From: Arcicella rigui
GTDB taxonomy: Bacteria; Bacteroidota; Bacteroidia; Cytophagales; Spirosomataceae
Length of the DNA stretch: 19,681 nt
Assembly (NCBI RefSeq): GCF_034929435.1
Contig: NZ_JAYFUM010000036.1
Location: forward strand, 1 to 19,681
Direction: 5' to 3'
Of the stretch, positions 8,350 to 16,186 are shown one piece after another. The stretch's first letter is position 1. Every line of letters begins with the position of its first letter. Position numbers and translations under genes: made by a program. The notes beneath the pieces were generated by a model, which did no database searches, was not told the origin of the DNA, and worked only from the letters and a program-made list of their open reading frames with translations.

Positions 8350-10131
8350 TTATGTTTCTTCAACTTGTAATTGCTTCTCATATAATTCTTTATAGACATT
8401 ATTGGCGTTCATCAATTCTTCGTGCGTTCCTTGTTCGATGATATGCCCGTCGTCGAGCATGATAATTTTATCCGCCAATTTAGCCGAAGATACTCTGTGC
8501 GAAATAATGACAGAAGTACGGTTTTGCATGATGGCTTGTAAATTATTCAAAATTTGGTTTTCAGTTTTGGTATCAACTGCCGAAAGGCAATCGTCTAAAA
8601 TCAAAATTTTGGGTTCACGAGCAATCGCACGAGCGATGGATAAACGCTGTTTTTGTCCTCCAGATAAAGTTACACCTCTTTCGCCTAAAACTGTATCAAA
8701 ACCTTCAGGAAAATCTATGACATTGTTGTATAAATCAGCGTCTTTTGCGGCTTTGATGATTTCTTCTTCGCTCATTTCGTTAGTGCCGAAACGTACATTG
8801 TTTCTGATTGAGTCTGAAAACAAGAAAACATCTTGTGGTACATAACCAATTTGTGAACGATAAGTATTTACGTTGAGATTCTTGATAGGCAATTTATCAA
8901 TCGTGATTTCTCCTTCCGAAGTATCGTACATTCTACACAAAAGATTGGCAACAGTACTTTTTCCTGAGCCTGTTGTACCTAAAATTGCCACAGATTCACC
9001 TGCTTTGATAGACATTGAAAAATCCTTTAAAGCTACAATACCCGAATCTGGATACACGAATTTTACGTGCTTCATTTCAATCGCTCCAGATACTTCGTGT
9101 TGAATATTTTCTTTTGAAACAATATCCGTTTTGATTTTTAAAAATTCGTTGATTCTTTCTTGTGATGCTGCCGCTCTTTGGATTTGTGAGGTCGTCCAGC
9201 CCAAAGCAATCATCGGCCAAGTAAGCATATACACATACAAAATAAATTCTGTGATACTTCCAGCCGTAATTCGCCCAGCCATTACTTCTATACCGCCTAC
9301 ATAAACCACAATGACGGAACTTAAACCTGCCAAAATCGAAACCAAAGGGGTAAATAGTGAATCAACTTTTACTAAATCTAAAGATTTTTCACGGTAAATA
9401 TTGGCTTGTTTAGTAAAAGCAACCGTTGAAGGTTCTTCTTGAACAAAAGCTTTTAGTACTCTAATGCCCGAAAAGGCTTCTTGCGTAAAGGTAGAAATCT
9501 TCGACAAATTGGCTTGAATTTGTTCAGATTTACGCATGATAATCGTATTAACAAAATAGATACTTCCCGACAAAAACGGTACTGGCAATAATACAAACCA
9601 AGTAAGTTTTTGATTGACAGAAAGCATATACCAAATCACAAGAATAAATACTGAAATAAGATTGAGTCCGTACATCAAACTGGGGCCAACGTACATTCTT
9701 ACTTTATTGACATCTTCTGAAATTCGAGCCATCAAATCGCCAGTATTGTTTTTTCTGTAAAAACTCAAAGGTAAAGTTTGGTAATGCTGATAGATTTCGT
9801 TTTTTAAGTCAAATTCAATATGTCTGGACATCACAATGAGCGTCTGACGCACCAAGAAAAGGAAAAATCCTTTCAACAAAGCCAAAATCAAAATCAGTGA
9901 GCCGTATAATAGAATAGAAAAAGCAAAAAACTCATACACGATTTTTTGCGAGACAAAACCATCGTAAAGGAAGTATAAGTCGATGGTTTCTTTCACTAAA
10001 TCAAGGGCATACCGCACAATTTGAGCAGGCACAACACCAAAGAGATTGGAAACAAACGTAAACAAAGTACCCAGAATGAGATACCATTTGTATTTGAGAA
10101 AGTACTTATTAAGATGCTTTAGTGATTTCAT
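8350..10131 (-). CDS. ABC exporter half-transporter (MsbA/multidrug type, degenerate catalytic site)
   Basis: A 593-residue type IV ABC exporter subunit: six membrane helices (about 15-310) fused to an ATPase domain (about 345-593). The ATPase shows Walker A GTTGSGKST with Lys391, signature LSGGQ at 489-493, Walker B ILILDD with Asp513, and H-loop His545. The residue after the Walker B Asp, normally the catalytic Glu, is Asp514 (LDDCLSAVD instead of LDEATSAVD). That pattern is known from the degenerate half of heterodimeric exporters of the TM287/BmrC kind, which need a second subunit with a normal site, but no partner gene is adjacent. The substrate cannot be inferred; lipid or drug export are the usual roles. 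It is divergent from nusB, with about 200 bp between them, and is followed by the K+ channel gene. Confidence 0.92.
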   Translation of the reverse strand: MKSLKHLNKYFLKYKWYLILGTLFTFVSNLFGVVPAQIVRYALDLVKETIDLYFLYDGFVSQKIVYEFFAFSILLYGSLILILALLKGFFLFLVRQTLIVMSRHIEFDLKNEIYQHYQTLPLSFYRKNNTGDLMARISEDVNKVRMYVGPSLMYGLNLISVFILVIWYMLSVNQKLTWFVLLPVPFLSGSIYFVNTIIMRKSEQIQANLSKISTFTQEAFSGIRVLKAFVQEEPSTVAFTKQANIYREKSLDLVKVDSLFTPLVSILAGLSSVIVVYVGGIEVMAGRITAGSITEFILYVYMLTWPMIALGWTTSQIQRAAASQERINEFLKIKTDIVSKENIQHEVSGAIEMKHVKFVYPDSGIVALKDFSMSIKAGESVAILGTTGSGKSTVANLLCRMYDTSEGEITIDKLPIKNLNVNTYRSQIGYVPQDVFLFSDSIRNNVRFGTNEMSEEEIIKAAKDADLYNNVIDFPEGFDTVLGERGVTLSGGQKQRLSIARAIAREPKILILDDCLSAVDTKTENQILNNLQAIMQNRTSVIISHRVSSAKLADKIIMLDDGHIIEQGTHEELMNANNVYKELYEKQLQVEET

Positions 10132-10253
10132 ATTTCAATAACCGCCAAGAGAATATAAAGGTTTCATCCTTTATGGAACATTAACGTTTGGTAAAATTAT
10201 GCTTTTAATTCAAAAAAATGACCTTAATTAATGCTTTTTCCTTTAAAAAATAC

Positions 10254-10261
10254 TAATTTTG
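10254..10261 (+). promoter_or_regulatory. -7 promoter element (TAATTTTG) of nusB cluster
   Basis: TAATTTTG fits the Bacteroidota TAnnTTTG consensus. It predicts a transcript with a leader of about 70 nt before the nusB ATG at 10340. No good TTTG -33 element is visible. The element rules out the TTG at 10259 as the gene start because that codon lies in the promoter itself. Confidence 0.5.
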
Positions 10262-10339
10262 CAGTCTCATTTATTTCGCAGTCATTCATTTTCATTCGTA
10301 GCATATTTACTACAAAAAACGTTCTTTCAACATTACCCA

Positions 10340-11497
10340 ATGGTAAACAGACGACTTCTCCGAACAAAGGCATTTCAGAGCCTTTATGCCTTCCGCCAAG
10401 CGGAACGTGCTGATTATCAGTTAGCATTCGACCAAATTTCAGAATCTTTCCTTCCCAATCTTGACTTAATGATTCCTAAAGAACAACAAATGATAAAGCT
10501 TGATGCTTTACGTAAGTTGGCTGAACAGCGTTTCGAGGATTTATTTAATTCAAAACCAGTACAAGATGATGTGCCTGCTGAGGCAAAAAATGCTGCCAGA
10601 CAAGCTCTTGAAGGTTATAAAAGTTTAGTGAAAAAAGACAAAACGACTATTGCCAGCAATATGGTAATAGAAGTAGAAAACGTCTATGATGCTTATCTGA
10701 AAATGCTCCAACTTTTATTGGAAATTACAGAAATTGCTGTTTGGGACGAACAACGCCGTTTGGTTGAAATAGAACATCGTACTTCAAGATTAGCAAAAAA
10801 TGAAGTATTAATTGCTTTGAAAAACCTCCCGACTTTCACGACGGGAGCAATCAGAAGTAATGCAAAATGGACAGAAGACGACCAGAATTTACTTCGTAAA
10901 CTTTTCTTAGAGGCAATCTTGCCTGATACAACTTTCCAGTCGTACCTTCGTACTCCAAAACACACTTTCGAGGAAGATTTAGCGTTGGTTCAGTATCTTG
11001 TGAAAACTTTCGTCTTGAAACATCATTTAATTACAGATTATTTTGAAGAAAAAGACCTAAATTGGAACGAGAACAAAGATGTATTGAAGAGCTTGTGCGT
11101 AAAAACGTTTAAAATTGAACGCATCGAAGATTTAGCTTTACAACCCATTGCCTTGAATTGGGACGAAGACAAGCACTATTTTGTTGACCTTTTCAATAAT
11201 GTTTTGGAAAATGATGAATCTTACGAAAAAATTATCACAGACCAAACAAAAAATTGGGAAGGCGACCGTCTGGCAATGACAGATATGTTAATCCTAAAAT
11301 TAGGCTTGGCAGAAATGATACATTTTCCGAGTATTCCAGTGAAAGTATCTATTAATGAGTACATTGAGTTGGCGAAGAATTATTCAACACCAAAATCAGG
11401 GCAATTCATCAATGGTTTGTTGGATGTACTTTCACAAAAATTACAAAAAGAAGGTATTATCAGAAAATCAGGAAGAGGACTCATCGACAACAAATAA
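10340..11497 (+). CDS. nusB: Transcription antitermination factor NusB, N-terminally extended
   Basis: NusB binds boxA RNA with NusE (S10) and promotes rRNA antitermination. The chosen ATG gives 385 residues beginning MVNRRLLRTKAFQSLYAF, the expected Bacteroidota start; an open frame reaches up to a TTG at 10259, but that lies in the promoter. E. coli NusB is only about 140 residues: here the NusB fold is in the C-terminal third, with LGLAEMIHFPSIPVKVSINE and YIELAKNYSTPKSGQFINGLLD (about 322-362), which match the conserved C-terminal half of the family. The N-terminal 240 residues are a helical extension usual in this phylum. It is the first gene of a cluster running through ytxH, DUF1573, yajC, ybbR and coaE. 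Confidence 0.9.
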   Translation: MVNRRLLRTKAFQSLYAFRQAERADYQLAFDQISESFLPNLDLMIPKEQQMIKLDALRKLAEQRFEDLFNSKPVQDDVPAEAKNAARQALEGYKSLVKKDKTTIASNMVIEVENVYDAYLKMLQLLLEITEIAVWDEQRRLVEIEHRTSRLAKNEVLIALKNLPTFTTGAIRSNAKWTEDDQNLLRKLFLEAILPDTTFQSYLRTPKHTFEEDLALVQYLVKTFVLKHHLITDYFEEKDLNWNENKDVLKSLCVKTFKIERIEDLALQPIALNWDEDKHYFVDLFNNVLENDESYEKIITDQTKNWEGDRLAMTDMLILKLGLAEMIHFPSIPVKVSINEYIELAKNYSTPKSGQFINGLLDVLSQKLQKEGIIRKSGRGLIDNK

Positions 11498-11501
11498 GTA
11501 A

Positions 11502-11509
11502 TATCTTTG
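11502..11509 (+). promoter_or_regulatory. Possible -7 promoter element (TATCTTTG) upstream of ytxH-like gene
   Basis: TATCTTTG fits TAnnTTTG and starts five bases after the nusB stop. It would give a secondary transcript for the downstream five genes with a leader of about 95 nt. No -33 element is evident, so this rests on the one motif. Confidence 0.4.
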
Positions 11510-11609
11510 CCCAAATTTTTGTAATTTAAAATGTAAAACTGATTCAAGGAATTCGCTTTACTGTTTTCCTTTTATAAAATTGATTTTTTAACCGATAACT
11601 TACAATACA

Positions 11610-11909
11610 ATGAGTAAATCATCAAAAACATTTTGGGCATTTATAACAGGAGCGGCTGTTGGAGCTACATTGGGGATTTTATACGCACCAGACAAAGGAG
11701 AAAATACTCGTAACAAATTATTTTACCAGTTACAAAAGTATCGTGAGCAATTGCAAGGTTTGATTACGGATTTGATTGACGGAAAAGAAATTCCTGAAAC
11801 AATGGCAAAATCAGAAGGTAAAAAAGTAGTAAACGAAGCTCGTGAGAAAGCAGAACGCTTGTTGGAAGACGTAGAAACGATGATGAACCAAATCAAAGCT
11901 AAAGCATAA
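11610..11909 (+). CDS. YtxH domain-containing protein
   Basis: A 99-residue protein of the YtxH (gas-vesicle GvpP-like) family, found widely and induced by general stress in Bacillus; its role in Bacteroidota is unknown. A short membrane segment at about 8-25 (AFITGAAVGATLGILYAP) carries the family hallmark GxxxGxxxGxLxAPxKG, followed by a helical, highly charged tail (about 35-99) that may form a coiled coil. There is no cleavable signal, so it is probably a small inner-membrane-anchored protein. It lies between nusB and the DUF1573 gene, 45 bp before the latter. Confidence 0.8.
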   Translation: MSKSSKTFWAFITGAAVGATLGILYAPDKGENTRNKLFYQLQKYREQLQGLITDLIDGKEIPETMAKSEGKKVVNEAREKAERLLEDVETMMNQIKAKA

Positions 11910-11954
11910 TTTTAATAAAATTTCGAGTCCTTTAATTTCTATTATCATTGAAAC

Positions 11955-12395
11955 ATGAGAAAAGTAATAATTCTTGCACTGAGCCTCGGCTTGTTTGTAG
12001 CTTGTGAAAATAAACAAAAAAGTGATAATCTTTCAAAAGCGGAAGCATTAGCGGCTCTTCAACCCACAGGTGATAAGTTTCCAGTAATGCAGGCTGACTC
12101 GCAGTCGGTTGATTTAGGTACGATTACCGAAGGCGACACCATCATTCATGTTTATAAATTCAAGAATACGGGCAATATGCCTTTGATATTGAGTAGTGTA
12201 AGTGCTTCGTGTGGATGTACTACGCCTTCGTATTCTGATAAACCAGTGCAGCCAGGTGAACAAGGATTTATACAAGTGAAGTTCAATAGTAAAGGAAAAG
12301 AAGGTAAACTTAGCAAAACTGTTACGGCAATTGCCAATACTGTTCCTGCTGAAAATACTTTTGCATTTAAAATTGAGGTACTCAAGAAAAAGTAA
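11955..12395 (+). CDS. DUF1573 lipoprotein
   Basis: A 146-residue predicted lipoprotein: hydrophobic 4-16, lipobox LFVAC with Cys17 as the lipidated residue. The mature part is one DUF1573 domain, an immunoglobulin-like fold of the ASH/MSP type: DLGTITEGDTIIHVYKF, then NTGNMPLILSSVSASCGCTT with the conserved CGC (Cys86, Cys88), then PGEQGFIQVKFNSKGKEG. The function of the family is unknown; the close Cys pair could bind metal or form a disulfide. It is placed 32 bp before yajC, a neighbour it commonly has in Bacteroidota, which suggests a role at the envelope. Confidence 0.88.
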   Translation: MRKVIILALSLGLFVACENKQKSDNLSKAEALAALQPTGDKFPVMQADSQSVDLGTITEGDTIIHVYKFKNTGNMPLILSSVSASCGCTTPSYSDKPVQPGEQGFIQVKFNSKGKEGKLSKTVTAIANTVPAENTFAFKIEVLKKK

Positions 12396-12427
12396 TACCA
12401 TAAAGAATATTTAATCAAACAAAAATT

Positions 12428-12742
12428 ATGTTTAACAGTATTTTATTACAAGGAGCGTTTGGCGGAGGTGGTGCATCTTCTCTTTTATTAATTGGTGGAA
12501 TGTTCGTAATCATGTATTTTTTCATGATTCGTCCACAACAAAAAAAGCAAAAAGAGCAACAAGCTTATGTAGATTCACTAAAAGCTGGTGATAAAGTAGT
12601 AACAATCGGTGGCTTGCACGGTACAGTTACTTCGGTAAGAGAAAAAACAGTTGTATTAGAAATTGATTCAAGCAAAGGAGTAAGAGTAGTTTTCTTGAAA
12701 AGTGCTATTTCTAAAGACTCTTCTGCTCAGATTGGAGAATAA
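12428..12742 (+). CDS. yajC: Preprotein translocase subunit YajC
   Basis: YajC is an accessory inner-membrane subunit of the Sec translocon, associated with SecDF. The 104-residue product has a Gly-rich start, one membrane helix at about 17-34 (SLLLIGGMFVIMYFFMI), and immediately the family signature RPQQKKQKEQQ (35-45), then the small beta domain with LKAGDKVVTIGGLHGTVTSV (about 51-70). SecDF is not encoded nearby. A stem-loop follows the stop and precedes the next gene. Confidence 0.95.
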   Translation: MFNSILLQGAFGGGGASSLLLIGGMFVIMYFFMIRPQQKKQKEQQAYVDSLKAGDKVVTIGGLHGTVTSVREKTVVLEIDSSKGVRVVFLKSAISKDSSAQIGE

Positions 12743-12762
12743 GCATTTATCAGTGTATAGTA

Positions 12763-12794
12763 GAATTGGTTGTTCTGTTCGGGGCAACCAATTC
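12763..12794. promoter_or_regulatory. Stem-loop between yajC and ybbR-like gene
   Basis: GAATTGGTTG (12763-12772) and CAACCAATTC (12785-12794) are perfectly complementary. In RNA of the plus strand the stem can be extended inward by G-U and one C-G pair to a GUUC tetraloop. No T tract follows, so it is not a standard terminator. It ends 14 bp before the ATG at 12809 and could affect translation of that gene, mark an RNA end, or be a partial attenuator. Confidence 0.5.
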
Positions 12795-12808
12795 CAAATC
12801 TTCATTCA

Positions 12809-13483
12809 ATGAAACCTGTTCCTTCACAAACGGATTATAAGGCTATCATCATTAGCCTTTTTGCCGCTATTACTTTTTGGATTATGAATGCCTTAAACAA
12901 AGAAGGCTATTCCCAAAAAATATCATTTCCTATTCATTTTACTTATAATGACTCGCTGTATATTCCACTCCAACCGCTTCCAGAAAGAATTTCTGTGAAT
13001 GTGTCGGGCAATGGTTGGAATCTGCTCCGCAAATCATTTTCTTTTTATAAAACTCCTATTCAATACGCCATCAATAAACCGCTCAGTACGAAGTTTTTGA
13101 ATACTGGTATGCTTACGGATTCTATTACCGAATACATTCATGATGTACGAGTAAATTATGTAGTAGCCGACCGTTTTGAATTAGAGTTTGACAAAAAAAT
13201 TACCAAAGAATTTACTTTAAAAGTAGATAGTATCAACATTCCTTTGAAAGAACGTTACGTGGTATCGAGTCTTATCAATTTGAATCCTAAAAAAATCACT
13301 ATCAACGGCCCAGAGTCGGTACTCAATGAAATGGATGAAACCATTTTACTAAAAGTGCCGGGCAAAAAAATTAAGGATAATTTCGACGATGAAATTACTT
13401 TGCCTTTTGCCAAAAACAAATTATTGAAAAGTAATCGTGATAAAGTAAACGTTAGTTTTGAAGTAGAAGAATTACTCAAATGA
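12809..13483 (+). CDS. YbbR-like domain protein (CdaR-like)
   Basis: A 224-residue membrane-anchored protein with one N-terminal helix at about 13-30 (IIISLFAAITFWIMNAL) and an extracytoplasmic part containing one or two YbbR-like beta domains (for example PERISVNVSGNGWNLL near 61-76 and LNPKKITINGPESVLNEM near 162-179). YbbR proteins include CdaR, a regulator of the diadenylate cyclase CdaA in Firmicutes, but no cyclase gene is present here and the Bacteroidota members are uncharacterised. The ATG at 12809 is preferred over an upstream TTG (12770) that lies in a hairpin stem. It overlaps coaE by 4 bp (ATGA), indicating translational coupling. Confidence 0.75.
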   Translation: MKPVPSQTDYKAIIISLFAAITFWIMNALNKEGYSQKISFPIHFTYNDSLYIPLQPLPERISVNVSGNGWNLLRKSFSFYKTPIQYAINKPLSTKFLNTGMLTDSITEYIHDVRVNYVVADRFELEFDKKITKEFTLKVDSINIPLKERYVVSSLINLNPKKITINGPESVLNEMDETILLKVPGKKIKDNFDDEITLPFAKNKLLKSNRDKVNVSFEVEELLK

Positions 13484-14076
13484 GCAAGGTAATCGGTATT
13501 ACAGGCGGAATTGGTTCGGGGAAAAGCTTGGTATGTAAAGTTTTTTCGGTGCTGGGCATACCTATTTACGAAGCCGACGCAAGAGCTAAATACTTGATTA
13601 GTCACGACCAACTTTTGAAAAAATCCATTATCGAACTTTTGGGTGAACAGGCTTATTTAGCATCAGGCGATTACAATCGGGCTTGGGTAGCTTCGCAAGT
13701 ATTTGGTAATCCTATTTTGCTAAGTAAACTCAATGCTTTGGTACATCCAAAAGTTCGACAAGATGCTACCGATTGGATTCAGCGAAATCAACAAACGTCT
13801 TTTGTGTTGTACGAAGCGGCTTTGATGAAAGCGGCTGGCGACGGAAATACTTTTGATAAAGTAATTGTCGTAAACGCTCCTGTGGATTTACGGATTCAGA
13901 GAATCAAAGTGCGTGACCAACGTTCGGAAGCTGAAATTAGAGCAATTATTGAAAGACAAATTTCGGAAGAAGAAAGAAGAAAAATCGCTGATTTTACGAT
14001 TGAAAATGATGAAAAACAGCCATTACTCCCACAAATTTTGGATTTATACGAAAAACTTCAGGTTGAGAGTGATTAG
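13480..14076 (+). CDS. coaE: Dephospho-CoA kinase
   Basis: CoaE phosphorylates the 3'-hydroxyl of dephospho-CoA with ATP, the last step of coenzyme A synthesis; coaBC of the same pathway is also in this window. The 198-residue product is of normal length. It opens with the P-loop GITGGIGSGKS (6-16, Lys15), followed by the family motif VFSVLGIPIYEADARAK (21-37) and a helical CoA-binding insert with NPILLSKLNALVHPKVR (about 77-93). The region VRDQRSEAEIRAIIERQISEEERRKIADFTIEN (145 onward) matches the lid and C-terminal part. It overlaps the ybbR-like gene by four bases and is the last gene of the cluster. Its final codons and stop lie in a heptad repeat. Confidence 0.95.
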   Translation: MSKVIGITGGIGSGKSLVCKVFSVLGIPIYEADARAKYLISHDQLLKKSIIELLGEQAYLASGDYNRAWVASQVFGNPILLSKLNALVHPKVRQDATDWIQRNQQTSFVLYEAALMKAAGDGNTFDKVIVVNAPVDLRIQRIKVRDQRSEAEIRAIIERQISEEERRKIADFTIENDEKQPLLPQILDLYEKLQVESD

Positions 14077-14096
14077 AAATTGGTGATTAGTGATTA
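14069..14096. repeat. Heptad repeat, locus D, overlapping the coaE stop
   Basis: Units GTGATTA, GAAATTG, GTGATTA, GTGATTA run without gap from 14069. The first encodes the last residue of CoaE and most of the stop (TAG 14074-14076). The unit is the same as at the end of coaBC (locus C). Confidence 0.65.
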
Positions 14097-14126
14097 GAGT
14101 ACACAAAAGTTTAAATACTACTTAGA

Positions 14127-14254
14127 ATTTGTGATTTATGATTTCGGAATTTGGACAAAATAGCTTTATTTCTAATGAAATATATCTAAAAAACGTTTCA
14201 TTAACTTTACATCCGAAATCACAAATCCGAAATCCCAAATTTTTCATAACTCAT
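14127..14254. repeat. Inverted heptad repeat, locus E
   Basis: The left arm reads ATTTGTG, ATTTATG, ATTTCGG, AATTTGG (14127-14154). The right arm reads CCGAAAT, CACAAAT, CCGAAAT, CCCAAAT (14213-14240), followed by weaker TTTTCAT and AACTCAT. The arms are reverse complements at about 5-6 of 7 positions per unit and flank a 58-bp spacer that contains AACGTTT, a string also present in the spacer of locus A. It lies between the convergent coaE and DUF1905-like genes, where a two-way terminator is expected. Confidence 0.7.
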
Positions 14255-14263
14255 AATTAAAAT

Positions 14264-14773
14264 CTACTTCCCAAGATCTCTAAAGTATCTCAGCATTTGT
14301 CCGTAGTCCATTCCCATAGCTAAACTTTGTACGGTCATCGAAATACGTTTACTTTTGGTTTCGATAGTTTTAGCAGATTCAATCCATTTACTATAATAAA
14401 ATTGATGGCTTTTGGGCATCGCATGAAAAGCTTTTGAAGCAACAGGTTCATCTTCCAGACAAATTAATAATTCAGACGAAATAGCCAATTCGTCTTGGTC
14501 TTCTTCCAAACTAAGCAGTACGCTTGCACCTTCTGTTTTTCTAATTCCTTTTCGCATTTGGGCATTGATGGGCAAAATAAAATCGCCTTCTCCCATCGGA
14601 ATCAGTGCTACTAATTTTATTGGGAATTCATCAATTTTACCTTTTACTCTGAAACTTACACGAGTATTTTCTTTTATTTTTTGTGCCATTTCAGCAGGAA
14701 TTTCCAGATAAGTCCAGCCTGTTTTTTCGCCCTTTTTATCAAATTTTTGAAGTACTGCCGTAAATGAAACCAT
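14264..14773 (-). CDS. DUF1905 / YdeI-OmpD-associated domain protein
   Basis: A 169-residue soluble protein of unknown function. Residues about 1-90 match DUF1905: a small beta-rich domain with GWTYLEIPAEMAQKI (19-33) and RVKGKIDEFPIKLVALIPMGEGDFILPINAQMRKGI. Residues about 110-165 match the helical YdeI/OmpD-associated domain (related to proteins called bacteriocin-protection), including HAMPKSHQFYYSKWIESAKTIETKSKR-type residues, with the conserved WI-x-x-AK-x-x-ET. There is no signal peptide or membrane helix. It begins 31 bp after the XRE regulator gene on the same strand, so the regulator probably shares its transcript. Confidence 0.78.
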   Translation of the reverse strand: MVSFTAVLQKFDKKGEKTGWTYLEIPAEMAQKIKENTRVSFRVKGKIDEFPIKLVALIPMGEGDFILPINAQMRKGIRKTEGASVLLSLEEDQDELAISSELLICLEDEPVASKAFHAMPKSHQFYYSKWIESAKTIETKSKRISMTVQSLAMGMDYGQMLRYFRDLGK

Positions 14774-14804
14774 TTTCTTGAGATAAGTATTTTTTGCGAT
14801 AAGT

Positions 14805-15176
14805 TTAAAAACCGATTTTTTCTCTTTGTTGCTGACCTTGAATCAAACGATAGGCTTCGAGCAGTACTCTTTCTTCAAATTTACCACGCCAGTAATCCGA
14901 CTCTTTTTTAAGTTTTTCAATTTCGTCCTTCAACTGTTCGATTTGGTCTTCGGTATTTGTCAATACTTTTGGCGTAATGATTTCTTCGCCCAAAAGTTCT
15001 AAAATATTAATGGACAGTACTTCTGCAATTTTATTGGCTCGGCTGATGGTGAGATCGGTTTTGTTACGTTCGATATCGCCATAAGCCGTAGTTGAAATTT
15101 GCAAAAGTTCAGCAAGATTCTCCTGTGAATATCCTTTCAACAGACGAGCTTTTCGTATTTTTTCTCCAATTTTCAT
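14805..15176 (-). CDS. XRE-family transcriptional regulator
   Basis: A 123-residue DNA-binding protein. Residues about 4-57 form a Cro/CI helix-turn-helix: GEKIRKARLLKGYSQENLAELL, then the recognition helix region STTAYGDIERNKTDLTISRA, then the domain end ILELLGEE. From about 74 to 105 a heptad pattern (QIEQLKDEIEKLKKESDYW) predicts a coiled coil, likely for dimerisation. The start at 15176 is preferred because the conserved MKIGEKIRK begins there and a purine-rich AGAAAAG lies about nine bases upstream; an in-frame ATG at 15185 is possible. It is divergent from clpP and probably leads a two-gene unit with the DUF1905-like gene. On this strand a TATTTTTG (-7-like) lies at 15278-15271. Its regulon is unknown, though the shared intergenic region makes clpP and itself candidate targets. 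Confidence 0.85.
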   Translation of the reverse strand: MKIGEKIRKARLLKGYSQENLAELLQISTTAYGDIERNKTDLTISRANKIAEVLSINILELLGEEIITPKVLTNTEDQIEQLKDEIEKLKKESDYWRGKFEERVLLEAYRLIQGQQQREKIGF

Positions 15177-15434
15177 AATTATCATCTTTTCTGATAAATT
15201 CTCTGTAAAACCGACGAGGATTATTTCATAGTTTTTGCATCTTTGTTCTCACAGATTTCTTGATTAACACCAAAAATACTTTGATAAGTTTCAAGATTAT
15301 TTACTCGAACTATTTGAAGGTTTTAGAAGTTATTTAAGAACAAATTAAGTAGATTCCTGATAATTGAATTGCGAAAGTGCTTAATTTGATTTAATTTCCC
15401 ATTCGACATATTTTCAAATTTATAAAATACCGTT

Positions 15435-16148
15435 ATGTTTCCAAAAGAATTAAGTTCAGAAGAATTCAGAAAATACGCCGTACACCACAGAGGTTTGAAC
15501 GGTTTGGCAGTGGACCAGTACATGAATCAGGCAAATAATATCGGAGGTACAAGTCGTCCATTCATTGAAGATATGACTCAGTACATCATCGAAGAACGTC
15601 CGATGCGTTTTGCTCAAATTGATGTTTTTTCACGCTTAATCATGGATAGAATTATCTTCATGGGAGTACCTGTGGATGATTATATGGCGAATATCATTGT
15701 AGCTCAAATGTTATTTATGGAGTCAACGGATGCCAAAAAAGACATTATGATGTACATCAACTCTCCGGGTGGTTCTGTGTATGCAGGGCTTGGAATTTAT
15801 GATACAATGCACTATATCCGTCCAGACGTTTCTACGATTTGTACTTCGTTGGCGGCTTCGATGGGAGCAGTATTATTGGCTGGTGGTACAGCGGGCAAAC
15901 GTTCGGCATTACCACACGCACGTATTATGATTCACCAACCGTCGGGCGGAGCTCAAGGACAATCTCGTGATATTGAAATTACAGCTCGTGAAATCGTGAA
16001 AATTCGTAAAGAATTGTATGAAATCTTGGCACATCACTCAGGAAAATCTTTTGAAGAAATCGAAAGAGATTCAGACCGTGACTACTGGATGCGTGCAGAA
16101 GAAGCCAAAGAATATGGTTTGATTGACGAAGTTTTGACAAGATCATAA
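15435..16148 (+). CDS. clpP: ATP-dependent Clp protease proteolytic subunit
   Basis: ClpP forms the tetradecameric serine protease barrel fed by ClpX or other Clp ATPases in the cytosol. The 237-residue product carries the catalytic triad: Ser142 in the ASMGA motif, His167 in MIHQPSGG, and Asp216 in ERDSDRDYW. GGSVYAGLGIYDTM (112-125) and the oxyanion-strand region are intact. It is longer than E. coli ClpP (207) because of an N-terminal extension of about 30-40 residues, which may include a propeptide. The trigger factor gene, often just upstream of clpP, is not present; the upstream neighbour is the divergent XRE gene. A strong terminator follows at 16187. Confidence 0.97.
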   Translation: MFPKELSSEEFRKYAVHHRGLNGLAVDQYMNQANNIGGTSRPFIEDMTQYIIEERPMRFAQIDVFSRLIMDRIIFMGVPVDDYMANIIVAQMLFMESTDAKKDIMMYINSPGGSVYAGLGIYDTMHYIRPDVSTICTSLAASMGAVLLAGGTAGKRSALPHARIMIHQPSGGAQGQSRDIEITAREIVKIRKELYEILAHHSGKSFEEIERDSDRDYWMRAEEAKEYGLIDEVLTRS

Positions 16149-16186
16149 TATTTACTCCTTAACCGAGTTGATACAATTAAGCATCC

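Noticed and set aside
8402..8845. 147-codon plus-strand open frame
   Set aside because: It is fully antisense to the ATPase domain of the ABC exporter, with no recognisable protein features.
10259..10339. Upstream TTG start for NusB
   Set aside because: The codon lies in the -7 promoter element and the extra 27 residues do not fit the family start MVNRRxLR.
12770..12808. Upstream TTG start for the ybbR-like protein
   Set aside because: It lies in a hairpin stem and adds 13 residues not typical before the membrane helix; the ATG at 12809 is better.
13255..13611. 118-codon minus-strand open frame
   Set aside because: It covers the overlap of the ybbR-like gene and coaE, both well supported on the other strand; the translation resembles nothing known.
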